DNA of 64,000 nucleotides from Rhodopirellula sp. SM50. GTDB taxonomy: Bacteria > Planctomycetota > Planctomycetia > Pirellulales > Pirellulaceae. Below the pieces are notes generated by a model, which was not told the DNA's origin, did no database searches, and saw nothing but the letters and a program-made list of their open reading frames with translations. Position numbers and translations under genes: made by a program. Shown in pieces: positions 10,435-18,811 of this stretch (position 1 is its first letter; each line of letters begins with the position of its first letter). The stretch lies in contig NZ_NTFY01000032.1 of the NCBI RefSeq assembly GCF_002289565.1, forward strand, positions 1-64,000, in the 5' to 3' direction.

Positions 10435-10666
10435 GCTTCCAGCTTGCGATCGAAGTGGCGTAAGCTTCCAGCTTGCGATCGAAGTGGCGTAAGCTTCCAG
10501 CTTGCGATCGAAGTGGCGTAAGCTTCCAGCTTGCGATTGAAGTGGCGTAAGCTTCCAGCTTGCGATTGAAGTGGCGTAAGCTTCCAGCTTGCGATGATCG
10601 TTGCGCAAGCTAGAAGCTTACGCCACGACGGCTCGTGCGGATACGCAAGCTGGAAGCTTACGCCAC
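10426..10666. repeat. Array of GTGGCGTAAGCTTCCAGCTT repeats, six direct and two inverted
   Basis: Six direct copies of a 29-bp unit start at 10426, 10455, 10484, 10513, 10542 and 10571; copies 4 and 5 differ by one base (GATTGAA for GATCGAA). Two inverted copies follow at 10603-10626 and 10643-10666. The core AAGCT-TCC-AGCTT is a short dyad. The array lies between convergent genes, and both end in it: the stop codons at 10432-10434 and 10658-10660 are the TAA of GTGGCGTAA. Single copies recur at 16330-16352 and, in hybrid form, at 19084-19152. Confidence 0.95.
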
Positions 10667-11230
10667 GACGGCGTGTACGAACGCTTGATAGCGACCACCG
10701 GCGAAGGCGGCATCTTTGGGAATGAACAGATACAGGTCGCGATCGACAACCACGATCAACCCCTTGCGCGTCCGGATCGGTCGGGTCTGGGGTAATGGTC
10801 TGGTGAACGTTCCGTTCGGTCCGGACCAATGAAACAATCCATTACTGACGCGGACCGAAAGTCCGGCACCCTCGACGATGCCGTGCGTGGCGAGTTGTTG
10901 TCTCGACGTCTTGCGTACACCGACAATCAATCCCAGATAGACGATCGTCGCAAGCCCCATGACGGCAAGCTGACGTAACACCATAGGGATCTGAAATCCA
11001 CCGGTCGATGCTGACGGGCCGAAGGGAAGCAAACCCTCAAACGCGACCAAGAATGACAGGGCGATCATCACGAAGGATGCCAACGTCAAACGACCACCGC
11101 ATCGGTACAGCAGAAACTTGGACTCGGCAAACCGAAGCTGTGGCCTGGTCACGAGAAACTCTGCTGAAGGATCGTCCGCAAGTTCCGCGGAATCCGCCGC
11201 ATCGACCGGCGCGCGATAGGGGTTGATCAT
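10658..11230 (-). CDS. Two-TM membrane protein of unknown function
   Basis: 190 residues. It starts with MINPYRAP, a recurring N-terminus of uncharacterised planctomycete membrane proteins, and has two hydrophobic segments at about 48-70 and 84-105. The soluble C-terminal part (GLFHWSGPNGTF...RTRKGLIVVVDRDLYLFIPKDAAF) resembles the YcxB-like domain in layout; this is a weak match by eye. ATG 11230 overlaps the stop of the nucleotidyltransferase gene (ATGA), so the two are probably translationally coupled. The last codons, encoding VVA, and the stop come from the neighbouring repeat. Confidence 0.75.
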   Translation of the reverse strand: MINPYRAPVDAADSAELADDPSAEFLVTRPQLRFAESKFLLYRCGGRLTLASFVMIALSFLVAFEGLLPFGPSASTGGFQIPMVLRQLAVMGLATIVYLGLIVGVRKTSRQQLATHGIVEGAGLSVRVSNGLFHWSGPNGTFTRPLPQTRPIRTRKGLIVVVDRDLYLFIPKDAAFAGGRYQAFVHAVVA

Positions 11231-11793
11231 TGCGATTCAAACCGCGCGATCGCGGCGTCAAGCTCGGCTCGAATTCCAAGCGTCTGCCCCCAGCGATACA
11301 AGTACTCTCGGTCGATTTCGGTGTTGTGCAACGCGAACAGTTCTTGCACGTCTGCTTGGTCGATCAATCGGTCTGCGAACAATTTATGAATGATCAGATC
11401 CTCGCGTGAAATGACTCGAACCGGCGCATCGACACCCTCAACTGTTGCGTCGGTCGCATTTTTCAACACGTTTTTATAGTACTCGCTGTCGCCGACGAGC
11501 AAGTCGATTTCAACCGTCACGAAAAAGTCTGGCGGTTGATATTCCCACTGCGTCAACTCGAAAAGCCCCAATCGTTTGCCGGGAAGACTTTGCTGCTGGA
11601 AACCCAATCGAGACAGAAGCGGTGGAATCTGATCGAGATCCGACTGCAGCAGCGAAATGTCAATGTCCTGAGTGCTGCGGACACTTCCCCAGAACGACAG
11701 CGCGAGTCCGCCAGCGATCGCGGCAGAGATCTTAGACTTGGCGATCGCCGGCCAGAGGATCGCCAGCGTGTCAATCACCGCTGTCGGTGGCAT
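11227..11793 (-). CDS. Nucleotidyltransferase-fold protein (DUF6036/AbiEii-like)
   Basis: 188 residues. IAGGLALSFWGSVRSTQDID (about 26-45) matches the GG...GS...R.T.D[IL]D active-site signature of minimal nucleotidyltransferases such as the AbiEii/DUF6036 group, with the acidic pair at Asp43 and Asp45. The later stretch ISREDLIIHKLFADR is also typical. Some relatives are toxins of type IV toxin-antitoxin systems; others have no known function. It overlaps its upstream neighbour by 23 bp and its downstream neighbour by 4 bp, so the three form one operon. A toxin role is only an inference from fold and operon layout. Confidence 0.8.
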   Translation of the reverse strand: MPPTAVIDTLAILWPAIAKSKISAAIAGGLALSFWGSVRSTQDIDISLLQSDLDQIPPLLSRLGFQQQSLPGKRLGLFELTQWEYQPPDFFVTVEIDLLVGDSEYYKNVLKNATDATVEGVDAPVRVISREDLIIHKLFADRLIDQADVQELFALHNTEIDREYLYRWGQTLGIRAELDAAIARFESQ

Positions 11794-12076
11794 CGTGTTT
11801 TCCCTCGTCCAGATTCATACATTTGATCCGTTGAAAGTATCGCGCTGCGGCGCGGTCGTACGCAGCGAGTTTGCGTCGTCTGCGTTCGGCGTTCCATTGA
11901 TGATACGCGGATCGGAGGTCGCCCTCCGGACCGATTTTTTGTCGCAGTCCCGCCATCAGCATGGCATGCGAGATTTCCATCGCTTCGCGCCAGCGGGCAA
12001 AGTTGTACGCAATACGGCGGGGGTGCTGTGCGGGCAGCCCCACGATTTGCTTCTTTAGTGATGGTTTCTCGTTCAT
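11771..12076 (-). CDS. Small basic protein upstream of the nucleotidyltransferase
   Basis: 101 residues from ATG 12076 (MNEKPSLKK); a TTG start at 12118 would add 14 residues. I do not recognise a family. It is mostly helical in character and rich in Arg, Lys and Ala (RRIAYNFARWREAMEIS, WNAERRRRKLAAYDRAAARYF), with an acidic tail. It is the first gene of the operon and overlaps the nucleotidyltransferase start, the position where a partner or antitoxin would be expected, but nothing in the sequence proves this. Confidence 0.65.
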   Translation of the reverse strand: MNEKPSLKKQIVGLPAQHPRRIAYNFARWREAMEISHAMLMAGLRQKIGPEGDLRSAYHQWNAERRRRKLAAYDRAAARYFQRIKCMNLDEGKHDATDSGD

Positions 12077-12205
12077 CCGAGTTGAGTCTCGCGAGTCGGG
12101 GCATTCCCCCGTGATCAATTCGAGTCCGCCGACATCATGCTGAAGCGTAACCTAACCTTGCAGCAGCCTGTATGCCCACGCCCCCTAAATCAACTGCAAA
12201 TCCCG

Positions 12206-12940
12206 ATGCTCCGCTGCCACGAGCTCCGCAAACTGTACGAAGACCACTTGGCCGTCGACGGGGTCTCCTTTTCGCTCCAGCCCGGAAACATAGGCGGTTT
12301 GGTGGGGCCCAACGGGGCCGGAAAGACCACCACGATGCGTTGCTTAGCCGGTTTAATCCCTGCAACCGACGGCAGTTTGTGCGTCGCAGGGTGCGATCTG
12401 TCGCACGGCGGCGCGACGACGTTGATGGAACTCAAACGGCGTCTGGCCTACGTCCCCGACGACCCGCCGTTGTTCGATGACCTGACCGTTGCCCAGCATC
12501 TGGAATTCATCGGACGAATCTACGAGGTGCCCCATCATCGCGAAAAGTCCGCCGAGTTGCTCGATTATTTCCAGCTCACTGACAAGACCAACGCCGGGGC
12601 GACGACACTTTCTCGCGGCATGCGTCAGAAACTCGCGATCTGTTGTGCGTACCTGTACGACCCGGCCGTGTTGCTGCTGGACGAACCGATGACGGGCCTC
12701 GATCCGCCCGGAATCCGACGCCTGCTTGAATCGATCAAACAACGCGCCGCGGCCGGCGCGACGATCATCATTTCCAGCCACTTGTTGGCGATGATCCAGG
12801 ATGTCTGCACGCATTTGATTGTGATGCAGCATGGCAAACTGCAGTACTACGGTGACGTCGATCAACTGCGAGCGGAGTTCCCCGGTGCACAATCGCTTGA
12901 GCAGGCCTATTTCGAAGCGACCGCAGCGCTGAGCGTTTGA
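12206..12940 (+). CDS. ABC transporter ATP-binding protein
   Basis: 244 residues from ATG 12206; a longer frame back to 12137 lacks family character. Walker A GPNGAGKT is at 34-41, the signature is LSRGM (a variant of LSGGQ), Walker B is LLLDEPMTGLDPPG, and the switch histidine lies in ISSHLL. The spacing fits the CcmA/NatA-type exporter ATPases that act in the cytoplasm with a separate membrane subunit. That subunit is the next gene, which begins 95 bp downstream. Confidence 0.92.
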   Translation: MLRCHELRKLYEDHLAVDGVSFSLQPGNIGGLVGPNGAGKTTTMRCLAGLIPATDGSLCVAGCDLSHGGATTLMELKRRLAYVPDDPPLFDDLTVAQHLEFIGRIYEVPHHREKSAELLDYFQLTDKTNAGATTLSRGMRQKLAICCAYLYDPAVLLLDEPMTGLDPPGIRRLLESIKQRAAAGATIIISSHLLAMIQDVCTHLIVMQHGKLQYYGDVDQLRAEFPGAQSLEQAYFEATAALSV

Positions 12941-13035
12941 TCTTAGCCCGTGTCGGACTTCCAGACCGCATCGTCTGTCTCGACGGGCTGGAAGCCACTC
13001 CCACAATTCATTCAGCTTGCCCTCGACCTTGTCCC

Positions 13036-14715
13036 ATGTCGTCTCCCCACAAACATCTGATCTGGCTGACGTTGCGACGCAGTCTGTTTCGGCTTCAACG
13101 CGCGGCCAATCGCATGCGGTCGCCGCGCCGCATCGTGGCCTCGGCGATCGCCGTGATCTTTCTGTGTGCCTACGTATTGAACGGGTTCTTGATCCTGGCG
13201 TCGCGGCGGACCGCGGATCCGGAGTCGTTGCGGTTGTGGCTATCCGGCGGCATGGTGCTGTACCTGATTTACCACGCCGTGCGGTGTGCCTGGACCGACA
13301 AGCAGGTCGACATGGAATACACCGCCGCAGAAAACCTCTGGCTCGGCGGTGCGCCACTGAAGCGATCGACGGTGGCGGCGTACAAAGTCAACACCGTCTT
13401 CTTTTCGGCGCTGCTGAAAACGTTCTTCCTGGTCATCGCACTGGCGCCGGATGTCCGGCACGCCGGTCTGTTGGCCACCGGAGTCTTCGCCGCGCTGGTG
13501 TTGCTTGAAACGGTGCGGATGATCTGGCAGCGTTTCGTGAGTGGGCTTTCGCGCCGTCATCTCGTGGGGGCGCGGATCGCGATGTCCGCGATTGCGCTGG
13601 CAACCATCATTCAGTTCTTCGGCCAACTGGTCGCGATCACGCCCGCCGGTTCACTGCCTGGGGTCTATGTGCTCAACAGCTTTCGCGCGATCGGGCGAAT
13701 CGCATCCTGTGATGCCGTGCAGTGGCTGGCGATCGGTTGGCGTCCCGCCGCCTTGCTGGCCACAACGGTCGACATCACCACGCACACCGCGGTTCAAATG
13801 TTGGCATCGGTCATGCTGGTGCCGTTCGCCATTCTGGCCCTGGTTCGTGTCGATGGCTGGGCCGGGAGATCGACACTGGCCCGCGAGCAAGCACGCTTGC
13901 GTTCGGGGAATTTTCATTCGCCGGCAAGCAGCCACGCCAACACGACCGGTACGCGTTGCGACGAGACGTTGGCCGATCGCATCGAAGCGATCTTGCCGCG
14001 GCGGATGGGTGAATCGGTGGCGTTGGTTTGGCGACAAGCACTCTCGATTCGGCGCTACTACGGAACGATCTTGTTTAGTTTTTTGGTCCCGACGCTGCTC
14101 TGTCTCTCGCCGCTGTTGACCGGACGCGTCGGCAACCAATGGGCGTTTGTCGTTGCCGGGATTGCACTCAGTACGATGCTGTTGGCACCACCGGCACTGC
14201 GATTGGACTTTCGACGCGACTTGAAGCGGATGTTATTGTTGCGATCACTACCGCTGCGGCCGATCCACGCGGTGCTCGGCCAGTTGACATTGCCGATCCT
14301 GATCACGGTCGGATTTCAATGGACGACATTGGGAATTGCAGCGGCGGTCGCCGGTCCGGGCTGGCCCCAGATCATCGGATGGGGCGGCATGCTTTCGGCG
14401 TTGGCCGTGTTCACCTTCGCGACCGAGAACGCGTTATTTCTGGCGTACCCGCACCACGAGAATGCACAAGGGTTCGGGATGGTCGTCAGGGCGAACGTGA
14501 TGTTCCTCGGTAAGGCAACGTTGATCGCCGCCGCCGTCGGGGCGTTGCTGGTCTGGGTGTCGATTTGCAAATCGATCTTCAGCGATCCGCTGTCGGTGCC
14601 CGTTTACGTCTTTGGCGCCGTCGCGGGCACCTGGCTGTTGGCCGTCAGCGCCATCCTGGTGACCGCGTGGTGCTGGCGCCGCTTCGACATCTCCGCCGAT
14701 CTGCCACCGGAGTAG
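13036..14715 (+). CDS. ABC transporter permease, large membrane protein
   Basis: 559 residues from ATG 13036 (MSSPHKHLIWL). An alternative TTG at 12937 overlaps the stop of the ATPase gene and would add 33 residues without hydrophobic character. There is one hydrophobic segment near residue 35, several more in 125-290, and a second block in 350-550 including FVVAGIALSTMLLAP and the C-terminal VFGAVAGTWLLAVSAILVTA. The domain looks like the exporter permeases partnered with NatA-type ATPases. The substrate is unknown. It is followed by the heptamer repeat and a convergent gene. Confidence 0.85.
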   Translation: MSSPHKHLIWLTLRRSLFRLQRAANRMRSPRRIVASAIAVIFLCAYVLNGFLILASRRTADPESLRLWLSGGMVLYLIYHAVRCAWTDKQVDMEYTAAENLWLGGAPLKRSTVAAYKVNTVFFSALLKTFFLVIALAPDVRHAGLLATGVFAALVLLETVRMIWQRFVSGLSRRHLVGARIAMSAIALATIIQFFGQLVAITPAGSLPGVYVLNSFRAIGRIASCDAVQWLAIGWRPAALLATTVDITTHTAVQMLASVMLVPFAILALVRVDGWAGRSTLAREQARLRSGNFHSPASSHANTTGTRCDETLADRIEAILPRRMGESVALVWRQALSIRRYYGTILFSFLVPTLLCLSPLLTGRVGNQWAFVVAGIALSTMLLAPPALRLDFRRDLKRMLLLRSLPLRPIHAVLGQLTLPILITVGFQWTTLGIAAAVAGPGWPQIIGWGGMLSALAVFTFATENALFLAYPHHENAQGFGMVVRANVMFLGKATLIAAAVGALLVWVSICKSIFSDPLSVPVYVFGAVAGTWLLAVSAILVTAWCWRRFDISADLPPE

Positions 14716-14722
14716 GGAGAGT

Positions 14723-14771
14723 CAGGTTTCAGGTTTCAGGTTTCAGGTTTCAGGTTTCAGGTTTCAGGTTG
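14723..14771. repeat. CAGGTTT heptamer tandem repeat
   Basis: Six perfect CAGGTTT units (14723-14764) and a seventh with one change. The following 45 bp (AACTTGAAACTTGGAACTTG...) is a related direct-repeat stretch on the complementary motif. It sits between the stops of two convergent genes and could fold as a loose terminator. It is a likely site of slippage length variation. Confidence 0.9.
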
Positions 14772-14809
14772 AACGAACTTGAAACTTGGAACTTGGAACT
14801 TGAAACTTC

Positions 14810-15658
14810 TTAAAACGTTTCCGGGTAGATCACCAACTCGATGCGTCGGTTGGCCGCTCGGCCTGCCGCCGAAGCGTTGGGTTGAACGGGGCGATTGGCA
14901 CCTTGGGCGACGATGAAGAATTGCCCCAGGGGCATGCCGGCGCGTCGTGTCAGCATGTCCAGGACCGCGGAAGCTTGTGCGGAAGCGAGCTGGTGGCTGG
15001 CGGCCGAGCCACCGGCCGTTGCCGGAACGTTGTCGGTGTAGCCTTCGATCCCGATGCGTTGCCGCGGGAACAGGCTTCGCAGTTGTGCGGCGACGGGGTC
15101 GAGCACTTGGGCCGATTGCTGGATCAGTTGTGCCGTGCCGGGAGCGAACAGCTGGTCGCTGGGGATCGCGATTCGAATCCGATCGCCGTCTTGCTGAACG
15201 GGCAGCCCGCCGAGATTGAGCTGTGAGGCGAGTCGACTGAGATTGGTGTTGGGTTGGATCGACGCCCCGCCCCGCATTTGTGTCGAAGCTTGGAATCCAC
15301 GGACCTTGTTTTGAGCCTCGCGGGCGGCGATCGACGCGGCTTCGAGCTGTTGGTTGGTATCGGCCAGCTGTTTGCGGACCAGGTTTAGTTCCTCGCGATA
15401 AACCTGTGCCTGCTGTTCGCTTTGGGCCAGTTGCGTGTGCAGTTGGCGATTGTTGTCATCGAGCAATTGCACCCGTCGGTTCAGTTCGGCCATCCGCGAG
15501 TCATTCGGGTTGACGCCTTGCTGCGAGATTACCGGTCCGAATGAACTGGTCGGTTGCGGATAGGTCGCCGGCCCCGCCAAGTACGGGTTCTGGTTGCACC
15601 CAGCGATCCCGAGTACCGCTGCCGCGATACACAAGCCACTGAGAAGACGTCCTTTCAT
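14810..15658 (-). CDS. OmpA-family lipoprotein with coiled coil
   Basis: 282 residues from ATG 15658; an in-frame ATG at 15682 adds eight residues. The signal ends in the lipobox LGIAGC, so the protein should be lipidated. Residues about 45-120 are a Gln-rich coiled coil (RMAELNRRVQLLDDNNRQLH...). The C-terminal 110 residues form an OmpA/MotB peptidoglycan-binding domain with IGIEGYTDN, SHQLASAQASAV and the terminal AANRRIELVIYP. It likely tethers the outer membrane or a complex to peptidoglycan, which planctomycetes are now known to make. It is monocistronic and convergent with the ABC permease. Confidence 0.9.
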   Translation of the reverse strand: MKGRLLSGLCIAAAVLGIAGCNQNPYLAGPATYPQPTSSFGPVISQQGVNPNDSRMAELNRRVQLLDDNNRQLHTQLAQSEQQAQVYREELNLVRKQLADTNQQLEAASIAAREAQNKVRGFQASTQMRGGASIQPNTNLSRLASQLNLGGLPVQQDGDRIRIAIPSDQLFAPGTAQLIQQSAQVLDPVAAQLRSLFPRQRIGIEGYTDNVPATAGGSAASHQLASAQASAVLDMLTRRAGMPLGQFFIVAQGANRPVQPNASAAGRAANRRIELVIYPETF

Positions 15659-15682
15659 CCGATCCAGCACCGCTCGAATCAT

Positions 15683-16343
15683 CCTGATTTGGGTTTTGGG
15701 GCGGCATCCGCGCCGCCCATGGTGCCCTACAGATAGGGGCCTGATCGAGCTGCGGCAAGATCAATCGGGTTCATGAGTCAAATTCTCGATTTTTTTAGAA
15801 CTCGCCCACACGTTGGGACTCGTCGTCTGCCGCAGCTTCAACGCCTCTGTGCCGGCGATGAAACGGTCTGTCGACTTTCGCCCTCTACCGAGGTAAGGGC
15901 CCGTAGGCTCGCGCCCAATGCCACTTACATTGACGCCAAGCGGGGTGTTTTTGTTAGCGGTAGGGCGCGAGCCCTCCGGTCTTTCACGGTGTTTTTGAAA
16001 CGAGACCGGACGGCTCGCGCCGTTCCGCGAACACCTGAAGATTTGTTAGCGGTAGGGCGCAAGCCCTCCGGTCTTTCACGGTATTTTTGAAGCGCGACCG
16101 GACGGCTCGCGCCGCTCCGCTAACACCTGAAGATTTGTTAGCGGTAGCGCGCGAGCCCTCCGGTCTTTCACGGTATTTTTGAAGCGCGACCGGACGGCTC
16201 GCGCCGTTCCGCTAACACCTGAAGCGGACCTTGGGCGATGCCCAAACGGAGGGTAACTTCACCTCAGTGACGAACCGGCGGCTTAACGTGGTGCCTATGC
16301 CTGGCGCTAGCCAGAACCTTGCCTGGAATCGCAAGCTAGAAGC
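15683..16343. other. Gene-free stretch between OmpA-like gene and isomerase gene
   Basis: About 660 bp made up largely of the three 92-bp hairpin units, a CTTGGGC-type fragment (16227-16245) also seen near 8545, and a GTGGCGTAAG repeat copy at 16330-16352. A short open frame over 15773-16090 runs into the repeats and has no family motif, so it is not called a gene. Confidence 0.7.
15953..16224. repeat. Three tandem 92-bp hairpin elements
   Basis: Units start at 15953, 16045 and 16137, each 92 bp (last slightly shorter), differing at a handful of bases. Each unit is a near-complete hairpin: GTTAGCGG pairs with CCGCTAAC at the ends, and GGCGCGAGCC-C-TCCGGTC pairs with GACCGGA-C-GGCTCGCGCC inside, around a loop of about 20 nt. 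There are no variable spacers, so it is not CRISPR. Half-copies are seen near 15895 and at 61878-61908. Confidence 0.93.
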
Positions 16344-16352
16344 TTACGCCAC
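16330..16352. repeat. Single GTGGCGTAAG repeat overlapping a stop codon
   Basis: One inverted copy (GCAAGCTAGAAGCTTACGCC core) of the repeat seen at 10426-10666. Its TAA, read on the minus strand at 16346-16344, is the stop codon of the sugar isomerase gene, which ends Pro-Val-Ala. Confidence 0.9.
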
Positions 16353-17261
16353 GGGGTTGGGATCCACGTCTCGATAAGCCTGGATCACCGCCGCTTCGCC
16401 TTCGACGCCCTTGCCGGCATTCTTGTGTTCCATCCCCATGATTCCGCTGTAGCCGCGCCCGTGCAGATGCGCGAACACATTGCGGTAATTGATCTCGCCC
16501 GTGCCGGGTTCACGTCGCCCCGGATTATCACCGCATTGAAAATATGCGATCTCGTCCCAGCAGCGGTCAATATTGGGAATCAAGTTTCCTTCGGTGATCT
16601 GTTGGTGGTAGATGTCAAACAAGATTTTGCAGGAGTCACGGGCGACAGCTTTGCAGATCAAATAGGCTTGCGGAGAGCTGTGCAACAGGACGCCCGGATG
16701 GTTGGTCTTGCGATTGAGTGGTTCCAACACCATCACCAACCCGTGCGGTTCCACCACATCGCAGCACCGTTTCAACAGATCGATGCAATTGGCCATCTGG
16801 TAGTCACGCGGCAGTTTGGGGTCGACCAATCCGGGAACGACGGTCAAGTACGTTGCATTGATGCGTCTTGCCACATCGACGATCCCACGCATCGTGGTCA
16901 GAACCTCGTCGCGGGCGGCTTGATTGTCGCCGGCAAAATTCACCGTTTTCCAGACACCCTTGAGCGCCGAGACGACGCCCATCTTCATCTCCAGCCGTTC
17001 CATTTCCTTCGCGATCGCTGCCTGCTGCTCGACCGGACGATCCTTCATCGGATTGTCTTCCCAGGCGCGGAATCCCTGATCGGCCGCGAAGCGGAGCTGG
17101 TCCAGCAAATCGTCGCCGGCCGAATTGGCAAACATTCCAAAATGCGGCGCGTAGTTCAACGTGAACGGCCGCAATCGCTCCGCGGCAACGGCCTGTTGTC
17201 CGCGCAGGGTCGCCGCGAGCGTGGCGGCCACGGTCGCTTTCAAAAATTCACGTCGATCCAT
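16344..17261 (-). CDS. Tat-exported TIM-barrel isomerase, hydroxypyruvate isomerase-like
   Basis: 305 residues. The N-terminus MDRREFLKATVAATLAATLRG is a twin-arginine signal. The rest is an AP-endonuclease-2 type TIM barrel: ALKGVWKTVNF, YLTVVPGL, HGLVMVLEPLN (metal-ligand Glu), ILFDIYHQQ (Asp and His), FQCGDNPGRREPGTGEINY and GIMGMEH (second catalytic Glu). This layout is that of hydroxypyruvate isomerases (Hyi), but planctomycete exported members probably act on other sugars. ATG 17261 overlaps the stop of the oxidoreductase gene by one base (TGATG), so the two are coupled. The stop codon lies in a dispersed repeat. Confidence 0.88.
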   Translation of the reverse strand: MDRREFLKATVAATLAATLRGQQAVAAERLRPFTLNYAPHFGMFANSAGDDLLDQLRFAADQGFRAWEDNPMKDRPVEQQAAIAKEMERLEMKMGVVSALKGVWKTVNFAGDNQAARDEVLTTMRGIVDVARRINATYLTVVPGLVDPKLPRDYQMANCIDLLKRCCDVVEPHGLVMVLEPLNRKTNHPGVLLHSSPQAYLICKAVARDSCKILFDIYHQQITEGNLIPNIDRCWDEIAYFQCGDNPGRREPGTGEINYRNVFAHLHGRGYSGIMGMEHKNAGKGVEGEAAVIQAYRDVDPNPVA

Positions 17262-18631
17262 CACAGCACCTTTGTTTGACCGGGTTTCGCAATCGCATAA
17301 GAACCGTCGTCCAGCGGTTGGATCGGCGCGGGCGCGTCCCAGGATTCCGCGTCGGTCGTCAACACCTTTTCACTGGACATCGCTTCGTCCCATTGAACGG
17401 TCTTGCCGGAATACGTGGCCAGCCGTCCCAAGATCGCCGTCATCGTGCTGCTGGCGCTATAGTCGACTTCGTGATGAGGCGTGTCTTCGACGACCGCTTT
17501 CATCAACGCGTTCCACTCGACTTGATACGGACTTTGGTAATCCTTACCGCGTCGGCGCGGTGATTCCCAAATCGTTTTGTCACCGCTGGAAAGCGCACAC
17601 CGCGTGGTGCTCAACTCTGCAACGCCTTGGGTACCGACGATCTGTTCGGCGACCAACTTGCTGCAGCCGGGGATCTGGCGACAGTAACTGTGCAAAATCG
17701 TTCCATCGGCGTATTCGTAGTTGACGGCATGGTGATCAAAGATGTTGCCGTACTTCTTGTCGGTGCGAACTTGACGCCCGCCCATCCCTTCGGCCCGGAC
17801 AGGGTGATCACCGAACGCCCAGTTACAGACGTCTAGATTATGGATGTGCTGCTCGCAAATGTGATCGCCGCTCAACCAGTCAAAGAAATACCAATTGCGG
17901 ACCTGATATTGCAGCTCAGTCATCTCCTCGCGCGGCAACGCGGTTTTGGCGGGAAAGCCGGTGTTCCAAAAGCAACGCATCGAAACAATTCGTCCGATTT
18001 CGCCGCCATGAATCCGCTTCATCGCCTCCAGATAAATGGCTTGATGGTGCCGTTGCAGCCCCACGCCGACCTTCAGGTTCGCTTGCCGAGCTTTTTCGCC
18101 CGATGCCAAAATCCGTCGCACGCCGTGGGCGTCGCTGGCCAGCGGCTTTTCCATGAACACGTGTTTGCCCGCATTGACCGCTGCTTCGAAATGCAGCGGG
18201 CGATAGCCGGGAGGCCCGGTCAAGATGACCAGATCGACATCAGAATCGACGATTCTGCGGTAGGCATCCAAGCCGACGTATTGACGTTCCGGTGGGACAT
18301 CGATGGCGTTCCCGAAACCGCTGCCCTGTTCAATGTTCGACTTGCCGGCTTTGCCACGCATCAGCGAGCTGTGGCTGATCCGCAAGCGGTCCGGAAATGC
18401 GTCCGCCATCGCCCACAGCACCGCGTCGCGACCGGTGGACAGGGAATGTGCGGCGGCACCGGTGCCGCGGCCCCCGCAGCCGATCAATCCGATCTTGATG
18501 CGATCCGACCCCGCGGCATACGCCCGCGTGGCCAGCGCCGAGGGCACGACACCGGCCGCCAAAGTCGAAGCGATTGCCCCCCGGCGTGTTAATCCGCAGG
18601 GTGAAGACTTTGTGTTGGGTTCCTCGTTCAT
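17261..18631 (-). CDS. Tat-exported Gfo/Idh/MocA oxidoreductase
   Basis: 456 residues. A twin-arginine signal (LTRRGAIASTLAAGVVPSALA) precedes the Rossmann motif IGLIGCGGRGTG (about 47-58). VILTGPPGYRP and the catalytic-region EKPLASD are conserved, and the C-terminal half has the alpha/beta domain with RCFWNTGFPAK and HNLDVCNWAFGDHPV typical of the planctomycete-expanded exported subgroup. These NAD(P)-dependent enzymes act on sugars or inositols. Coupling to the isomerase-like gene suggests both process the same sugar in the periplasm; that is inference. Confidence 0.92.
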   Translation of the reverse strand: MNEEPNTKSSPCGLTRRGAIASTLAAGVVPSALATRAYAAGSDRIKIGLIGCGGRGTGAAAHSLSTGRDAVLWAMADAFPDRLRISHSSLMRGKAGKSNIEQGSGFGNAIDVPPERQYVGLDAYRRIVDSDVDLVILTGPPGYRPLHFEAAVNAGKHVFMEKPLASDAHGVRRILASGEKARQANLKVGVGLQRHHQAIYLEAMKRIHGGEIGRIVSMRCFWNTGFPAKTALPREEMTELQYQVRNWYFFDWLSGDHICEQHIHNLDVCNWAFGDHPVRAEGMGGRQVRTDKKYGNIFDHHAVNYEYADGTILHSYCRQIPGCSKLVAEQIVGTQGVAELSTTRCALSSGDKTIWESPRRRGKDYQSPYQVEWNALMKAVVEDTPHHEVDYSASSTMTAILGRLATYSGKTVQWDEAMSSEKVLTTDAESWDAPAPIQPLDDGSYAIAKPGQTKVL

Positions 18632-18811
18632 TTCCCGAACCGCCTTTCTGTGGGGAAGAATTTATCGTGGTCGTCCCAGCGTCGTGCTTGGTCTGCTGTG
18701 GATCGGCTAGTATATCCAATGGCAATGGCCCCCGTGCGAGCCGACGCGTGCGGTCCCACTGGCCCGATCCCACTACTGGCCCGATCACACGTCTCCGGTC
18801 CACACGAAACG

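Noticed and set aside
10426-10666. Possible CRISPR array
   Set aside because: Units are directly adjacent with no variable spacers, and no cas genes are present.
10138-10829. Repetitive peptides (units like [18 protein letters not shown]) on the minus strand
   Set aside because: They are direct translations of the 29-bp repeat array and overlap the lactate permease end; not a protein.
12353-13357. 334-codon open frame on the minus strand
   Set aside because: Antisense to the ABC ATPase and permease genes; Arg/Cys-rich with no motif.
15953-16224. Possible CRISPR or tandem gene array
   Set aside because: 92-bp units are head-to-tail hairpins without spacers or coding potential.
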